Both the position numbers and the translations under genes were made by a program. The notes beneath the pieces were generated by a model. That model saw nothing but the letters and a program-made list of their open reading frames with translations. It had not been told where the DNA came from and did no database searches. Below are positions 1 to 8,495 of a DNA stretch of 43,539 nucleotides, piece after piece (the stretch's first letter is position 1; each line of letters begins with the position of its first letter). This DNA is from Verrucomicrobiota bacterium (GTDB taxonomy: Bacteria; Verrucomicrobiota; Lentisphaeria; JABSQK01; JAJFLO01), in the NCBI GenBank assembly GCA_021772675.1, contig JAJFLO010000303.1, positions 1-43,539 on the forward strand, given 5' to 3'.

Positions 1-10
1 GTAAAATTAC

Positions 11-394
11 TCATCCGTAGCAACCTGTTGATAACTCGATTTCTGAAAATAAACTAAATCCATAACATGTTTTCATAAAACAGGTTGTGGCTTTATAGAA
101 ATTTAATATTTCGAAATTCGCCTTTTCGGGACAGACACTATATTGGGCTTGAAGGGACTTTTTGAGCTGGGAAATCTCCTCTTTGAAAGTCCTTTCCCGC
201 TGCGCAGTTCGACGATGCTGAGCCTTCCAGAAATGGGCTTGTCTTCGTAAGTCGATCTGTTGATTTTTTATTTCATCGGTTTGAATAAGCATACCATCAC
301 AATAAATGATGGCGCTATCTGTGTCCAGTCCAAAATGGAGATTTTTTTCAATGCATTTCGAAAAGTCGTGACATTTTGGGAAATATCTAAGCAA
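11..394 (-). pseudogene. Possible N-terminal fragment of an IS66-like transposase
   Basis: A 127-codon open frame. Its middle part, LRRQAHFWKAQHRRTAQRER followed by a charged EEISQLKKSL helix, resembles the leucine-zipper-like start of some IS66-family transposases, where a stretch of this kind precedes the zinc-binding and DDE domains. After that helix the likeness ends: the tail is cysteine- and aromatic-rich with no recognisable domain, and no DDE core follows. An internal ATG before the helix would make a more plausible start than the first one. A fragment of a palindromic element lies just beyond its 5' end. I read this as a transposase scrap rather than a working gene. The family assignment rests on general pattern only and could be wrong. 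Confidence 0.3.
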
Positions 395-431
395 TCAGAC
401 AAGCCCAACGTGTTTTACTGAATGCTTACAT

Positions 432-449
432 TTTATGCATAATCCAGGC
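432..449. repeat. End fragment of family A palindromic element
   Basis: The sequence TATGCATAATCCAGGC followed by TA matches the right end of the short family A copy at 11079-11163. Nothing matching the left end is visible nearby, so this is a remnant. A similar end (TA, then GCCTGGATTATG) occurs at about 9730-9743. Confidence 0.35.
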
Positions 450-480
450 TAAGAGATATAATTTATGGTGGGGAGTTATT

Positions 481-2211
481 TTACTCTGTTCCTAAGTAAC
501 GATTTAGCTTTTTAAACAATTTTGAAAGACGTATCGGTTTTGCTAACCAATCCGTACAGCCTGCTGAAATACACCTTTCCATGGTAACATTATCATTACT
601 GGCGGTCAATGCGATTATAGGAGTCTTTGCAAACGTAGTCATTTCACGCAACATTTTGGTTGTTTCAAATCCGTCCATAACCGGCATGTAAAGATCCATT
701 AAAATAATTTCGGGTTTGAATGATTTGGCTGCTTCAATTGCATCTTTCCCATTAATTGCAATTTTGACTGTATGGTTTTGAATCGCTAACATATCCAGAA
801 TTAATGTTAGATTGGCATCTTCGTCTTCTACGACCAATATTTTTTTCCCCTTACGACTATCCACATTATATATTGTTAAAGGCTTTTCTCTCTTTATCTC
901 TGAGGTTTTGCCACTATCTAAAGAAGGTAAATTTACCCAGAACGTACTTCCTTGTCCAAGATCGCTTTTTACACCTATCGAACCGTTATGAAGATTCACA
1001 AGACGTTGTACTAAAGCCAATCCAATACCAACTCCACCCAACTTTTCATCTCGTTTTTCATCGACTTGATAAAATTCTTTAAAAATATCCTTTTGCTGAG
1101 CCAATTCAATTCCAATTCCTGTGTCGATAATTTCAATTCTTATAGTTTTACTATCAAAACGCACGGCTTTAACAATAATATCTGCACCGGGAGACGAATA
1201 TTTAATCGCATTCGTAAGAAGATTTAATAAGATCTGTTTACATCGCAGTAAATCTCCAATAACCAATGATCTTCCACAATCAATTTGTGGATTAATCCTA
1301 ATGTTTTTTTTATGTGCTTGAGTGCGAACAAACATCAACGTATTTTGAAACAATCGATTTATATCTATATTTTCCTTCACAAGCGTTATGACACCAGCGT
1401 CAATTTTAGATATCTCTAAAATGTCATTGATCAGGTCCAATAAATCTTTACCAGCCAAACTAATCCGTTTGCAGTAATCCATTTGCTCGTGATTTAGCTT
1501 CCCATAAAACTCACCAAACAGTAAATCAGAAAACCCTAAAATTGCATTCAATGGAGTGCGCAGCTCATGATTCATGGTGGATATAAACCGATTTTTATGT
1601 TCATTGGCTTTAATAAGTTCTTTATTTGTATGTTCTAATGCATCCAGTGATTCCCTTAAATCAATGGTTTGCTCTTCAACTTTATGTTTCAATGACGCCC
1701 GTTCACCTTCTAATTTTTTCTCGGCATCCAATCGTTTACTAATTTCATGCTGCAATTGATCATTCTTGTTCTTAAGGTTTGAACTAAGTTTTGCTAGCTC
1801 ATCGGCCTTTTTTCGAATTATGATGTTAACTTCTTCTTCCGATATTAACCGCATATATACCTTGATTTTTGCTAGCATTTCTCCATCATCAAACGGTTTT
1901 GTCACATAATCATCAGCACCGACTTCATATCCTTTTATCCGTTCAGATAACAAAGTTTTTGCCGATACCATGATTATTTTTGATTGATGCATTGAAGGAT
2001 TCTGACGGATTTTTTGACAAACCTCATACCCATTTAAATCAGGCATCATAATATCAAGTAAAACCAGATCAGGTTGATACTCCTCCATAACCTTAAGGGC
2101 AGAGATACCGTCATTTACACTTTTTAATTGGTATTCCTCCAATATTTCAGTCAGTATCGATACGTTTATTTGATTATCATCAACTATTAATATTTTACGT
2201 TGAGTTTTCAT
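481..2211 (-). CDS. Hybrid sensor kinase/response regulator, REC-HisKA-HATPase-REC
   Basis: A cytoplasmic two-component protein of about 576 aa with no membrane segment. Counting from the upstream TTG (2235), the first receiver domain spans residues about 14-130 with phospho-acceptor D61 (LLDIMMPDLNG) and K113. A long coiled coil (about 135-215) joins it to a HisKA domain with H223 in [10 protein letters not shown]. The ATPase domain shows the N-box around N342 (LLNLLTNAIKYS), DTGIGI at 371 and GVGIGLAL at 401. A second receiver (about 465-580) has D514 in LMDLYMPVMDG. The front receiver probably lets an upstream kinase control this one, and the C-terminal receiver makes it a hybrid that normally passes phosphate to an Hpt protein, none of which is visible here. 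I prefer ATG 2211 to TTG 2235. No input partner is adjacent. Confidence 0.9.
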   Translation of the reverse strand: MKTQRKILIVDDNQINVSILTEILEEYQLKSVNDGISALKVMEEYQPDLVLLDIMMPDLNGYEVCQKIRQNPSMHQSKIIMVSAKTLLSERIKGYEVGADDYVTKPFDDGEMLAKIKVYMRLISEEEVNIIIRKKADELAKLSSNLKNKNDQLQHEISKRLDAEKKLEGERASLKHKVEEQTIDLRESLDALEHTNKELIKANEHKNRFISTMNHELRTPLNAILGFSDLLFGEFYGKLNHEQMDYCKRISLAGKDLLDLINDILEISKIDAGVITLVKENIDINRLFQNTLMFVRTQAHKKNIRINPQIDCGRSLVIGDLLRCKQILLNLLTNAIKYSSPGADIIVKAVRFDSKTIRIEIIDTGIGIELAQQKDIFKEFYQVDEKRDEKLGGVGIGLALVQRLVNLHNGSIGVKSDLGQGSTFWVNLPSLDSGKTSEIKREKPLTIYNVDSRKGKKILVVEDEDANLTLILDMLAIQNHTVKIAINGKDAIEAAKSFKPEIILMDLYMPVMDGFETTKMLREMTTFAKTPIIALTASNDNVTMERCISAGCTDWLAKPIRLSKLFKKLNRYLGTE

Positions 2212-2388
2212 TTTCTCAGGTAAATCAATCTTCAATTAAAGTTTAATTATACGAGTCCAAAGGGAAGTTTTGGAAGACGAAAAGGTAAGTGCAAAGCAGT
2301 AAATTACAAATATGCAAGTTTGTAGGAAATTAGTATCGCATTGCTCGCGTAAATAATAAGAGAAGGGAGGCAGTTCAAAAAATATCTA

Positions 2389-2424
2389 GCCCGCTTTTCT
2401 CACCAACTTCGTAACGAGAGAACT
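2389..2424. repeat. 36-bp TA-flanked mini-hairpin, copy 1
   Basis: A short element bounded by TA at 2387-2388 and 2425-2426. It is about 80% identical over 41 bp to 8910-8950, with the same 36-bp spacing between TAs. It folds on itself (TTTCTC at one side, GAGA at the other). The right TA is also the left flank of the family A element that follows, so the two are directly abutted. Confidence 0.6.
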
Positions 2425-2426
2425 TA

Positions 2427-2614
2427 GCCTGAATAATTCATAAACTTTTTATTATGAGCCATAATATCATACGATATCAATGGGTTACAAAATTATCCGG
2501 GTTCGAAATAGTTTCCACCACGGTGGATTTTCAACACTATTCCTGTATGCGGATAAATATTGACCTCAAGCAATCTTTCGACTCTCATTGCTAAAGTTTA
2601 TGCATAATGCAGGC
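2427..2614. repeat. Family A palindromic element, copy A1 (with 21-bp module)
   Basis: 188 bp with inverted ends GCCTGAATAATTCATAAAC / complementary GTTTATGCATAATGCAGGC, flanked by TA on both sides (2425-2426, 2615-2616). It has no coding capacity. The central hairpin (GAAATAGTT ... CACTATTCC) carries the extra 21-bp module at 2514-2534. About 10 bp shorter than copy A3 because of a deletion in the right half. Lies between the start of the hybrid kinase gene and the 3' end of the 120-aa gene. Confidence 0.85.
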
Positions 2615-2692
2615 TAGTTATCATTTTTTTTAATTTTGATAAGCCCCCTGTGGAGAAATCCGGTTGACGCCCTATTAAAGAGGTACGATTAG

Positions 2693-3055
2693 TTATGCCA
2701 ATTTTACGATTGCATTTGTTACCCTTACCATCGACAAGACCTCTTTGAGTAGTCTATCAAAGACATCCTTATCTATTGCAACACTTTCTCCAGCGCCAAA
2801 TTCATATTCTTTACTAAGACTAGTATTCTCAATGGAAATGGACACAGATGAGCATATCCGATCGCCTCCATCATCATATTCTAATCCCTGAATATCGAAG
2901 GAAATATCATAGTTTTCAGGATCTTTTAAAACATCATAGCCTTCGATGTCGATTGAAAGATCGTAATCGGAAAATAAATCCATTAGTACATATTTTAACT
3001 CAGAATAGTTAATATCAATTTCTTTAACATCTATATATGCTACAATTTTAATCAT
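2693..3055 (-). CDS. Hypothetical 120-aa acidic protein
   Basis: I do not recognise this protein. It is short, acidic and predicted to be soluble, with alternating hydrophobic and acidic stretches that suggest beta strands (MIKIVAYIDVKEIDIN at the N-terminus, then repeated D/E-Y segments) and a C-terminal helix ending MVRVTNAIVKLA. It has no signal peptide or membrane segment. The start is supported by GGAAGA placed just before ATG. It lies 85 bp downstream of ilvE on the same strand, so read-through from ilvE is possible. Codon use looks like that of its neighbours, which supports a real gene. The shape would suit a small immunity-like or regulatory protein, but nothing in the sequence proves it. 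Confidence 0.65.
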   Translation of the reverse strand: MIKIVAYIDVKEIDINYSELKYVLMDLFSDYDLSIDIEGYDVLKDPENYDISFDIQGLEYDDGGDRICSSVSISIENTSLSKEYEFGAGESVAIDKDVFDRLLKEVLSMVRVTNAIVKLA

Positions 3056-3140
3056 TTATCTTCCAATTATTCTACATTACTAAAATTAATCCTGATCATG
3101 AATGCCCTTAAAATCAAAATTTTGATTATCGATGGGAGTC

Positions 3141-4157
3141 CTAAACCTCCGTCAACCAGCCGTGTTTATCTGGCAATTCCCCAACCTGAATTGAACGGAC
3201 CTTTTTATACAAATCTCCTAATATTGGACCAAATCCGTTTTGGGGGCCGACCTCAATGATACGGTCACCACGTTCGATTCGATTAACCGGAGTTATGACA
3301 ACTGCAGTACCACAAGCACCTACTTCGGTAAAATCCTGTATCTCATCAAATTGAATGGGGCGTTCTTCGATTTTCATACCTGAATCCTTGGCAAGTGACA
3401 TTAACGTTTTATTTGTTATACTCTGTAAAATCGAACTTGAACTAGGCGTTACAAAGGTGCCGAATTTTGTAATAGCAATAAAATTGGACGTCCCAAATTC
3501 ATCAATAAAACGGTGCTCTTTGGCATCCAAATATAAATTTATCGGATAACCCATCTTCTGTGCTATTTGTCTAGGTTCTAAACTAGCTGCGTAATTTCCG
3601 GCAACTTTCACGTGCCCAACACCATTTGGAGCGGATCTGTCATAACGATCAACAACAACGGCACTGACGGGCTCAATCCCCCCTTTATAATAATCTCCAA
3701 CCGGTAATACGAAAACGATAAAGGTATATTCCCCGGACGGCTGGACACCGATTCGTGGTCCTGAGCCAAATAATAAGGGCCGAATATATAATGAACCTCC
3801 ACTGTCATAAGGGGGAACATATCCAATATTCTCTTTTGTAACTCGGGTTACAGCTTCGATAAACATTGATTCCGGAATTGTGGGCATTAAAATACGTGAA
3901 GCGGATTTTTCCATGCGTTTGGCATTTTCATCAGCACGAAATATTTTGACCTTGCCATCATTGCAGGTAAAGGCTTTCAGTCCTTCGAACGCTGACTGAC
4001 CATAATGAAGCGCTGTGGCAGCAATGTGAATATTTATATACGGATCATTTCGTATCTCCCCTTGATCCCAATTACCATTCTTCCAGGTATAACGTATGTG
4101 ACAATCTGTGTCTAAATAGGAAAACTCTAGTGATTGCCAATCAATCTTTTTATCCAT
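3141..4157 (-). CDS. ilvE: Branched-chain amino acid aminotransferase
   Basis: A PLP-dependent class IV aminotransferase of 338 aa, the usual length of the longer (BCAT type II) form. It catalyses the last step in leucine, isoleucine and valine synthesis, transferring the amino group from glutamate, and also starts their breakdown. Visible hallmarks are ALHYGQSAFEGLKAF near residues 50-63, the conserved RADENAKRM segment, the catalytic lysine K184 in GVGHVKVAGNYAAS, LDAKEHRFIDEFGTSN in the second half, and GTAVVITPVNRI near the C-terminus. It is predicted to be cytosolic and complete. It is divergent to the membrane-protein/rsmG operon across a 230-bp gap that should hold both promoters. No other ilv or leu gene is nearby and no attenuator leader was seen. 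Confidence 0.95.
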   Translation of the reverse strand: MDKKIDWQSLEFSYLDTDCHIRYTWKNGNWDQGEIRNDPYINIHIAATALHYGQSAFEGLKAFTCNDGKVKIFRADENAKRMEKSASRILMPTIPESMFIEAVTRVTKENIGYVPPYDSGGSLYIRPLLFGSGPRIGVQPSGEYTFIVFVLPVGDYYKGGIEPVSAVVVDRYDRSAPNGVGHVKVAGNYAASLEPRQIAQKMGYPINLYLDAKEHRFIDEFGTSNFIAITKFGTFVTPSSSSILQSITNKTLMSLAKDSGMKIEERPIQFDEIQDFTEVGACGTAVVITPVNRIERGDRIIEVGPQNGFGPILGDLYKKVRSIQVGELPDKHGWLTEV

Positions 4158-4387
4158 AAAACAGTCTCATTTCAATTAATTAATTTTTTATAATTAAAAA
4201 CTTATGTCTATCAGGTGTTAGTAACAGGCATCCATTTATAAACACAGCGATAATATTAATACGGCTTAAGCCCAAAAACAATTCAATCAGAAAAAGTTAT
4301 TATCGGATTGTATACTCAAAATTCGTCTCAATATTATAAGGGCTTGGAAATTTAATATTCACTCAATTCAATTACTCGGGTTACAAA

Positions 4388-4933
4388 ATGATATTCACAA
4401 TTGTCGGATCAATGTTTGCCGTCGTTATTATTTCTACAGCGCTAAGTGTCTGGAAGATATTTCCGAAGAAAAAAGACTTATGGCGAGTCATACCTAGGGA
4501 AAAACGATTTGGCTTAGTTCTTGGTTTCATCTGTTTGGTCTGGTCGGCTTACCATACATTTCCCATATTCGAAACCACCGCACCTAAAGTCAGGTTTATG
4601 GTCTTAGCTGCACTAGTTGTTACCATTACAATTTTATCGTTTAACTTAATGGATTTTTTATTTGCCAGGGCATTGGGTGGATTTCTCTTATTGCTCGTTA
4701 ACTGGTTATTGCATCAAGCATTCGTTCATCATGCCGTATTCCGACCTTTATTTTCTACGTTATGCTATATCGTCGGCATTTCAGGAATAATCATGATTGC
4801 CGCCCCCTACCATTTCAGAGATTTATTAGAGAAAATCAGCCACAACCAGCAGTGGCGAATTATTACCTCAGCAATACTCGGGGCAATAGGCTGTGTTGTG
4901 CTTTTTATTGCAATTTATCCTTATGTCAGCTAA
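4388..4933 (+). CDS. Hypothetical multi-pass membrane protein upstream of rsmG
   Basis: A 181-aa protein with about five or six hydrophobic segments: residues about 3-23, 41-58, 69-92, 94-112, 119-140 and 158-180. A basic cytoplasmic-type loop (KIFPKKKDLWRVIPREKR) follows the first segment. No family motif or catalytic residue is recognisable. Its last 11 bases overlap the start of rsmG (ATG at 4923 lies inside its final codons), so the two are almost certainly translated together. The CPBP protease follows rsmG, which makes a three-gene unit with two membrane proteins around an rRNA methyltransferase. Function unknown. Confidence 0.75.
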   Translation: MIFTIVGSMFAVVIISTALSVWKIFPKKKDLWRVIPREKRFGLVLGFICLVWSAYHTFPIFETTAPKVRFMVLAALVVTITILSFNLMDFLFARALGGFLLLLVNWLLHQAFVHHAVFRPLFSTLCYIVGISGIIMIAAPYHFRDLLEKISHNQQWRIITSAILGAIGCVVLFIAIYPYVS

Positions 4934-5609
4934 GCATAGCCTTGAAGAAACGTTCCCGATTTTAAAAACACTGGGAATTGCAATTCAGCCTCACCGCTGG
5001 CAGGAACAGATTTGTCGCTATCATGAATTCCTCTGTCAAGAAAATCAAAAAGTCAATCTGACGCGAATAACTTCATTCAATGACTATATGATTAAGCATG
5101 TTATCGACAGCCTATTATTAGCTGTTTACTTACCAACAATTATTTCTAAGCCACACGAGATCGCTGATGTTGGTTGCGGCGCTGGTTTTCCCGGAGTACC
5201 GCTGGCGATTTCTTATCCAAATCTGAGATTGACTGAAATTGACTCCGTAAATAAGAAATTTATATTCGTCCAGCAATTAGTAAAAGAGCTAAATCTTGAA
5301 AATTGTATCCCCCAGCGAGGACGAGCAAAAGAATTGGCGCTAACATCAGAATTCAAATATAAATTTGATCTTGTAACTGCAAGAGCAGTCACAAATGCCC
5401 CTACAGTTATGCAAGACTGCAATTTATTCCTTAAAAAACAAAGCGGAATCCTTGTACTCTATAAAACGCCTAAAAAGATTGAAGAAGAAATGGATGACGT
5501 AAAAAGCGAAGCAGTAAAATTGCAAATGACCGTAACAGTATCGCCGAAATACGATTTGCCATGTGATTTTGGAAAACGTCAGTTCCTAGTTATTGGGCAT
5601 AACATTTGA
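4923..5609 (+). CDS. rsmG: 16S rRNA (guanine-N7)-methyltransferase RsmG (GidB)
   Basis: RsmG uses SAM to methylate N7 of G527 in the 530 loop of 16S rRNA. Loss of this methyl group gives low-level streptomycin resistance in many bacteria. The protein is 228 aa from ATG 4923. It has the family's N-terminal helical part ending QENQKVNLTRIT, then HVIDSLLL, then the SAM-binding loop ADVGCGAGFPGVPLAI, the TEIDSVNKKFIFVQQL segment and VTARAVTNAPT. The longer frame from 4893 would need an N-terminal extension not seen in the family, and ATG 4923 overlaps the upstream stop in a typical coupled arrangement. It ends 12 bp before the ATG of the CPBP gene. Confidence 0.95.
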   Translation: MSAKHSLEETFPILKTLGIAIQPHRWQEQICRYHEFLCQENQKVNLTRITSFNDYMIKHVIDSLLLAVYLPTIISKPHEIADVGCGAGFPGVPLAISYPNLRLTEIDSVNKKFIFVQQLVKELNLENCIPQRGRAKELALTSEFKYKFDLVTARAVTNAPTVMQDCNLFLKKQSGILVLYKTPKKIEEEMDDVKSEAVKLQMTVTVSPKYDLPCDFGKRQFLVIGHNI

Positions 5610-5620
5610 GTTTTAACATC

Positions 5621-6349
5621 ATGGAGATTGAAGAAAAAGAATTGGTCAACCAGCAACCCAATTGGCAAATCCCTGCGATCTTTTTTACGATCATTTCCGT
5701 TATTTTTGCATCTCAAATCGTGTATCGAACGGTACCAGCAGAAATTATGGAAACGCCGATCATTCCATCAATTTTGGTTAATTTTGCAATGCTGCACGGA
5801 GTGAGTCTTCTCACCATTTGTCTCACAGTTTTTCTATTGGTTCCTCGTGATCTTCGGAGGAAAGCCTTAAAAATAGATCAGCCTCCAACCAGTTCGATGA
5901 TAGTAAAGGCATTGATAACTACTGCAATCATAATTCCTATCGTTGAGTTAATTTTCGGCATTACGATCTATTTCATGATGAAATACGGATTTGAATTAAC
6001 TGAAAATCCGATCGTAAGCTGGATGAAAACCGCACCGTCGAATGTTATATGTCTGCTCATTTTTGGCGCGGTCGTTGTAGCGCCAGTTGCCGAAGAAGTT
6101 ATGTTCAGGTTAGTTATTTATGATAGTATTCTTAAAATTAGCAACTCGACAATAGCATGTTATTTCACTTCATTGATATTTGCAAGATTTCATATGATCC
6201 CTGAACAAACATTACCACTATTTATTCTTGCAGTCGTTCTACAAAAGTCATTGGAAAAATCGAACTGTTTGTGGACACCAATTTTAATTCATTCTTTTTT
6301 TAACAGTTTTGCCGTTATTTTGACAATTGTGGGAAGATGCCTGGCCTGA
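5621..6349 (+). CDS. CPBP-family intramembrane metalloprotease
   Basis: A membrane protein of 242 aa from ATG 5621 (a TTG at 5606 overlapping the rsmG stop is the alternative). CPBP/ABI proteases (type II CAAX prenyl endopeptidase fold) cut substrates within the membrane. The motifs are present: EEVMFR at residues 158-163, a histidine at 191 in ARFHM and H224 in ILIHSFFNS. About six or seven hydrophobic segments surround them. It is the last gene of the unit with rsmG. Its stop codon TGA lies in the first bases of a palindromic element (6344-6520). Removing the element would let the frame run only one or two residues further, so the protein is essentially complete. Substrate unknown. Confidence 0.85.
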   Translation: MEIEEKELVNQQPNWQIPAIFFTIISVIFASQIVYRTVPAEIMETPIIPSILVNFAMLHGVSLLTICLTVFLLVPRDLRRKALKIDQPPTSSMIVKALITTAIIIPIVELIFGITIYFMMKYGFELTENPIVSWMKTAPSNVICLLIFGAVVVAPVAEEVMFRLVIYDSILKISNSTIACYFTSLIFARFHMIPEQTLPLFILAVVLQKSLEKSNCLWTPILIHSFFNSFAVILTIVGRCLA

Positions 6350-6520
6350 ATAATTCATAAACTTCCGCAACGAGAGTCATTAAATTGCGTGAAACCAATA
6401 AGTTATGAATTTTATCTGCGTATAGGAATAGTGAACTATTTCGAACCCGGATAATTTTGTAACCCATTGATATCGCACGATATTATGGCTCGTAATAAAA
6501 AGTTTATGAATTATTCAGGA
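6344..6520. repeat. Family A palindromic element, copy A2 (without 21-bp module)
   Basis: 177 bp, with ends CCTGAATAATTCATAAACTT and its perfect inverted copy at the right. Right flank is TA (6521-6522); the left flank is TG, so the duplication is imperfect. The central hairpin at 6425-6442 lacks the 21-bp module. It sits on the last codon of the CPBP protease gene. Confidence 0.9.
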
Positions 6521-6672
6521 TAGCGGCATGAATAAACTCAAGTTTCACTTAAAGGAACAAATGCGCAACGTTTCTAAGAATTGATTCAATACTTGAACAC
6601 GGTATGCATAAGAAGAACTATACGAAAATTTTCCCTTTGCGTCTTAAAACCTTTACCTGACATTACTATTTT

Positions 6673-7362
6673 TTAAATCGAATTCGCCAAGTAAACATCA
6701 AAACCGGGAACAGGTGGCTGAATTTCCTTCCACGTCTCTAATATCCACTCGTTATTTTTGTCAATCATTACCCTATATTTTCCATCTTTACCAACCAGGC
6801 GATCGTTAAATTGACGCTCTAAGCCGGACACACCAATTTCATTATCCTTTTGAATAGACGTTCTACCGATAATACGTTTAACGTCCCTTCTATCATTAAA
6901 TTTTTCACGTTCAAAATAGCTCTTCACATAAAATTGCGGATTGTCCTTCATAAACCGTTCTAACTTCAATAATTCAACTGGTTTCAAATTTGATTTAAGT
7001 AAGACCAGAGAGTTAGTTGCGGCATCATCAACTAAGGACAGTTGAATTTGGATAAGCTTATTTAGTTTTTGCAGATCAATATCTACAGAATCTTTGTTGC
7101 CAGTCGTGACTTTGTAATAAAGGGAGAATTTTCGGACAGACCACGCAATGAGTTGGCCATTGCGGTCTAGGAGCCGCCCACGCAATGCAGGTATGGTACC
7201 AGTTTTCCAGGTTTTACCCTTAAAATAATTTAAAAAATAGTCGGAATCGACCGCCGTTATTTGATACAGACGCAATAGAATCACGCTGGTCCAGATCAAA
7301 AAGAAAAAAAGAAAAAAATTTATTCGTTTTTTCGCAAATAAATTCATTAACAGTAAAATCAT
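6673..7362 (-). CDS. FtsI/PBP-like N-terminal (pedestal) domain, transpeptidase domain missing
   Basis: A 229-aa protein that matches only the front third of a class B penicillin-binding protein. It has a single N-terminal membrane segment (about residues 12-30), the RGRLLDRNGQLIAWS segment that starts the pedestal domain, and SGLERQFNDRLVGKDGKYR typical of FtsI. The frame stops at PPVPGFDVYLANSI, exactly where the transpeptidase domain would begin. No SxxK, SxN or KTG motif exists here or downstream. The start overlaps the FtsL-like stop as ATGA (7362/7359), so translation is coupled. It could be a decayed dcw-cluster gene or a genuine domain-only protein. Normal family members run to more than 550 aa. 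The 150 bp downstream hold no continuing frame. Confidence 0.75.
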   Translation of the reverse strand: MILLLMNLFAKKRINFFLFFFLIWTSVILLRLYQITAVDSDYFLNYFKGKTWKTGTIPALRGRLLDRNGQLIAWSVRKFSLYYKVTTGNKDSVDIDLQKLNKLIQIQLSLVDDAATNSLVLLKSNLKPVELLKLERFMKDNPQFYVKSYFEREKFNDRRDVKRIIGRTSIQKDNEIGVSGLERQFNDRLVGKDGKYRVMIDKNNEWILETWKEIQPPVPGFDVYLANSI

Positions 7363-7631
7363 AATTCACTTTCAGAATGCTCAATACTGCAACCCCGCAA
7401 TAATTGACACGGATAGGTATTGCCGATTTTTTGCCATTCAAGCTGCATATCCTTTGGCACCTCAAACGCAATTTGATTGTGCCATAACTTAATACGTTCG
7501 AGTACCTCAGCTCCTTTTGCTTTTCGAAAATTCATTTGTGTTGACATTTTATTAGCACCTATCATAAAAAAAGATGAAATAATGATCAAAATTGAAATGA
7601 TTTTTTTGGCTTTATTCCTTACCTGATTCAT
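7359..7631 (-). CDS. FtsL-like small single-pass membrane protein
   Basis: A 90-aa protein with a short basic N-terminus (MNQVRNKAKK), one membrane segment (about residues 11-28) and a periplasmic part that begins with a helical stretch. That topology and its place between mraZ and an ftsI-like gene match FtsL, the bitopic protein that bridges FtsB and FtsI in the divisome. Sequence likeness alone would not identify it, since FtsL is very poorly conserved. A clear AGGAG lies just before ATG, inside the end of mraZ (20-bp overlap). The usual rsmH (mraW) gene between mraZ and ftsL is absent. Confidence 0.55.
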   Translation of the reverse strand: MNQVRNKAKKIISILIIISSFFMIGANKMSTQMNFRKAKGAEVLERIKLWHNQIAFEVPKDMQLEWQKIGNTYPCQLLRGCSIEHSESEL

Positions 7632-8109
7632 AGATCGTCTCCTTTATTAAATCGGAATTCATTTCATGTTCACCTTTATCAAAGATATGCTTCTGAATCA
7701 GCTCAGATTCAATTCTCCAACGTTCCTGATTCCAAATTTCGATACCGATTTCACAGCCAATTAGAAATATCTCGGAATTAGCTGTTAACTCAGCAAAATC
7801 TCTAAAAACTGGTGGGATTGTTATCCGTCCCTGATTGGATATAGCGACATTTAGTGACATAGAACCAAATCGTCGTAAATTGCGCCGGAACACTAAACTT
7901 TGTGCGGCATTGAATTCCTTATTCTGTTCTGATCCACGCATTGATTTCCAAATCTGGAGCGGATAGACAGCTATTGCCTTTTCAGGTAAGCAATGGAGGA
8001 TTACATCGTTTTCAGAATACCGTTGAAAATTACGCAACAGGCTTATGCTCAATTTTATCCGTCCATTATTGTCAAGGATACATTGATCCTGTCCACAAAA
8101 TTCTAACAT
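7612..8109 (-). CDS. mraZ: Transcriptional regulator MraZ
   Basis: MraZ is a DNA-binding protein at the head of the division and cell wall (dcw) cluster, and it regulates its own promoter. This 165-aa copy has the family's two SpoVT/AbrB-like half-domains: an N-terminal one around DNNGRIKLSISLLRNFQ and a C-terminal one around SNQGRITIPPVFRDFAEL, followed by the typical IEIWNQERW segment. It is slightly longer than usual, with an acidic tail. An array of six TGG motifs spaced exactly 10 bp apart lies 32-84 bp upstream of the start and is almost certainly its operator. The downstream genes are an FtsL-like protein and a truncated FtsI-like protein, so the regulator appears more intact than the operon it controls. 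Confidence 0.93.
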   Translation of the reverse strand: MLEFCGQDQCILDNNGRIKLSISLLRNFQRYSENDVILHCLPEKAIAVYPLQIWKSMRGSEQNKEFNAAQSLVFRRNLRRFGSMSLNVAISNQGRITIPPVFRDFAELTANSEIFLIGCEIGIEIWNQERWRIESELIQKHIFDKGEHEMNSDLIKETIYESGKE

Positions 8110-8140
8110 CGTTAATTCCTAAGTTAGCAAAATAATAATT

Positions 8141-8193
8141 CCAATATTTTCCATATTCTACCAAAATATACCATATCCTTCCATATCAAACCA
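8141..8193 (-). promoter_or_regulatory. Six-copy MraZ-type operator
   Basis: On the plus strand CCA occurs at 8141, 8151, 8161, 8171, 8181 and 8191, a perfect 10-bp period. On the gene's strand this reads TGG-N7 repeated six times, with AT-rich spacers. The MraZ operator of Escherichia coli is described as TGGG motifs repeated with 5-bp spacers, which is the same 10-bp helical phasing, usually with about three copies. Position immediately upstream of mraZ supports autoregulation. Confidence 0.85.
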
Positions 8194-8319
8194 TTTTTTG
8201 AAAATTTTAATACCTTTTTTATTGAAAGACCATTTCCTAAAACCATGCTAGCGTATCCTGCCCGCATCCGAAAGGAATCTTTTGGGGAGAGCTTCCGCCA
8301 ACAAAATGAGTATCGTTTA

Positions 8320-8495
8320 GCCTGATTAATTCATGCGATTCGTCGCGAGAGCACTTAACTCGCTCATAATAAATTGATTAGAGAAAATTTCACAATAAAG
8401 GTGAATTTTCATTCACTGAGATGTAAAATTGAGGTAATCGGCTTATTTGAGCAGAGATTAGGGCTCGCAGCAGAATACTGATGAATTATTCAGGT
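8320..8495. repeat. Family B palindromic element, copy B1
   Basis: 176 bp, nearly identical to and the same length as 14551-14726. Ends are GCCTGATTAATTCATGCG and, inverted, TGATGAATTATTCAGG. The left flank is TA (8318-8319), the right flank TC. Centre holds a GTGAATTTTCATTCAC hairpin, different from that of family A. Non-coding. Lies upstream of mraZ, between the operator and the repeat-rich stretch. Confidence 0.85.
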
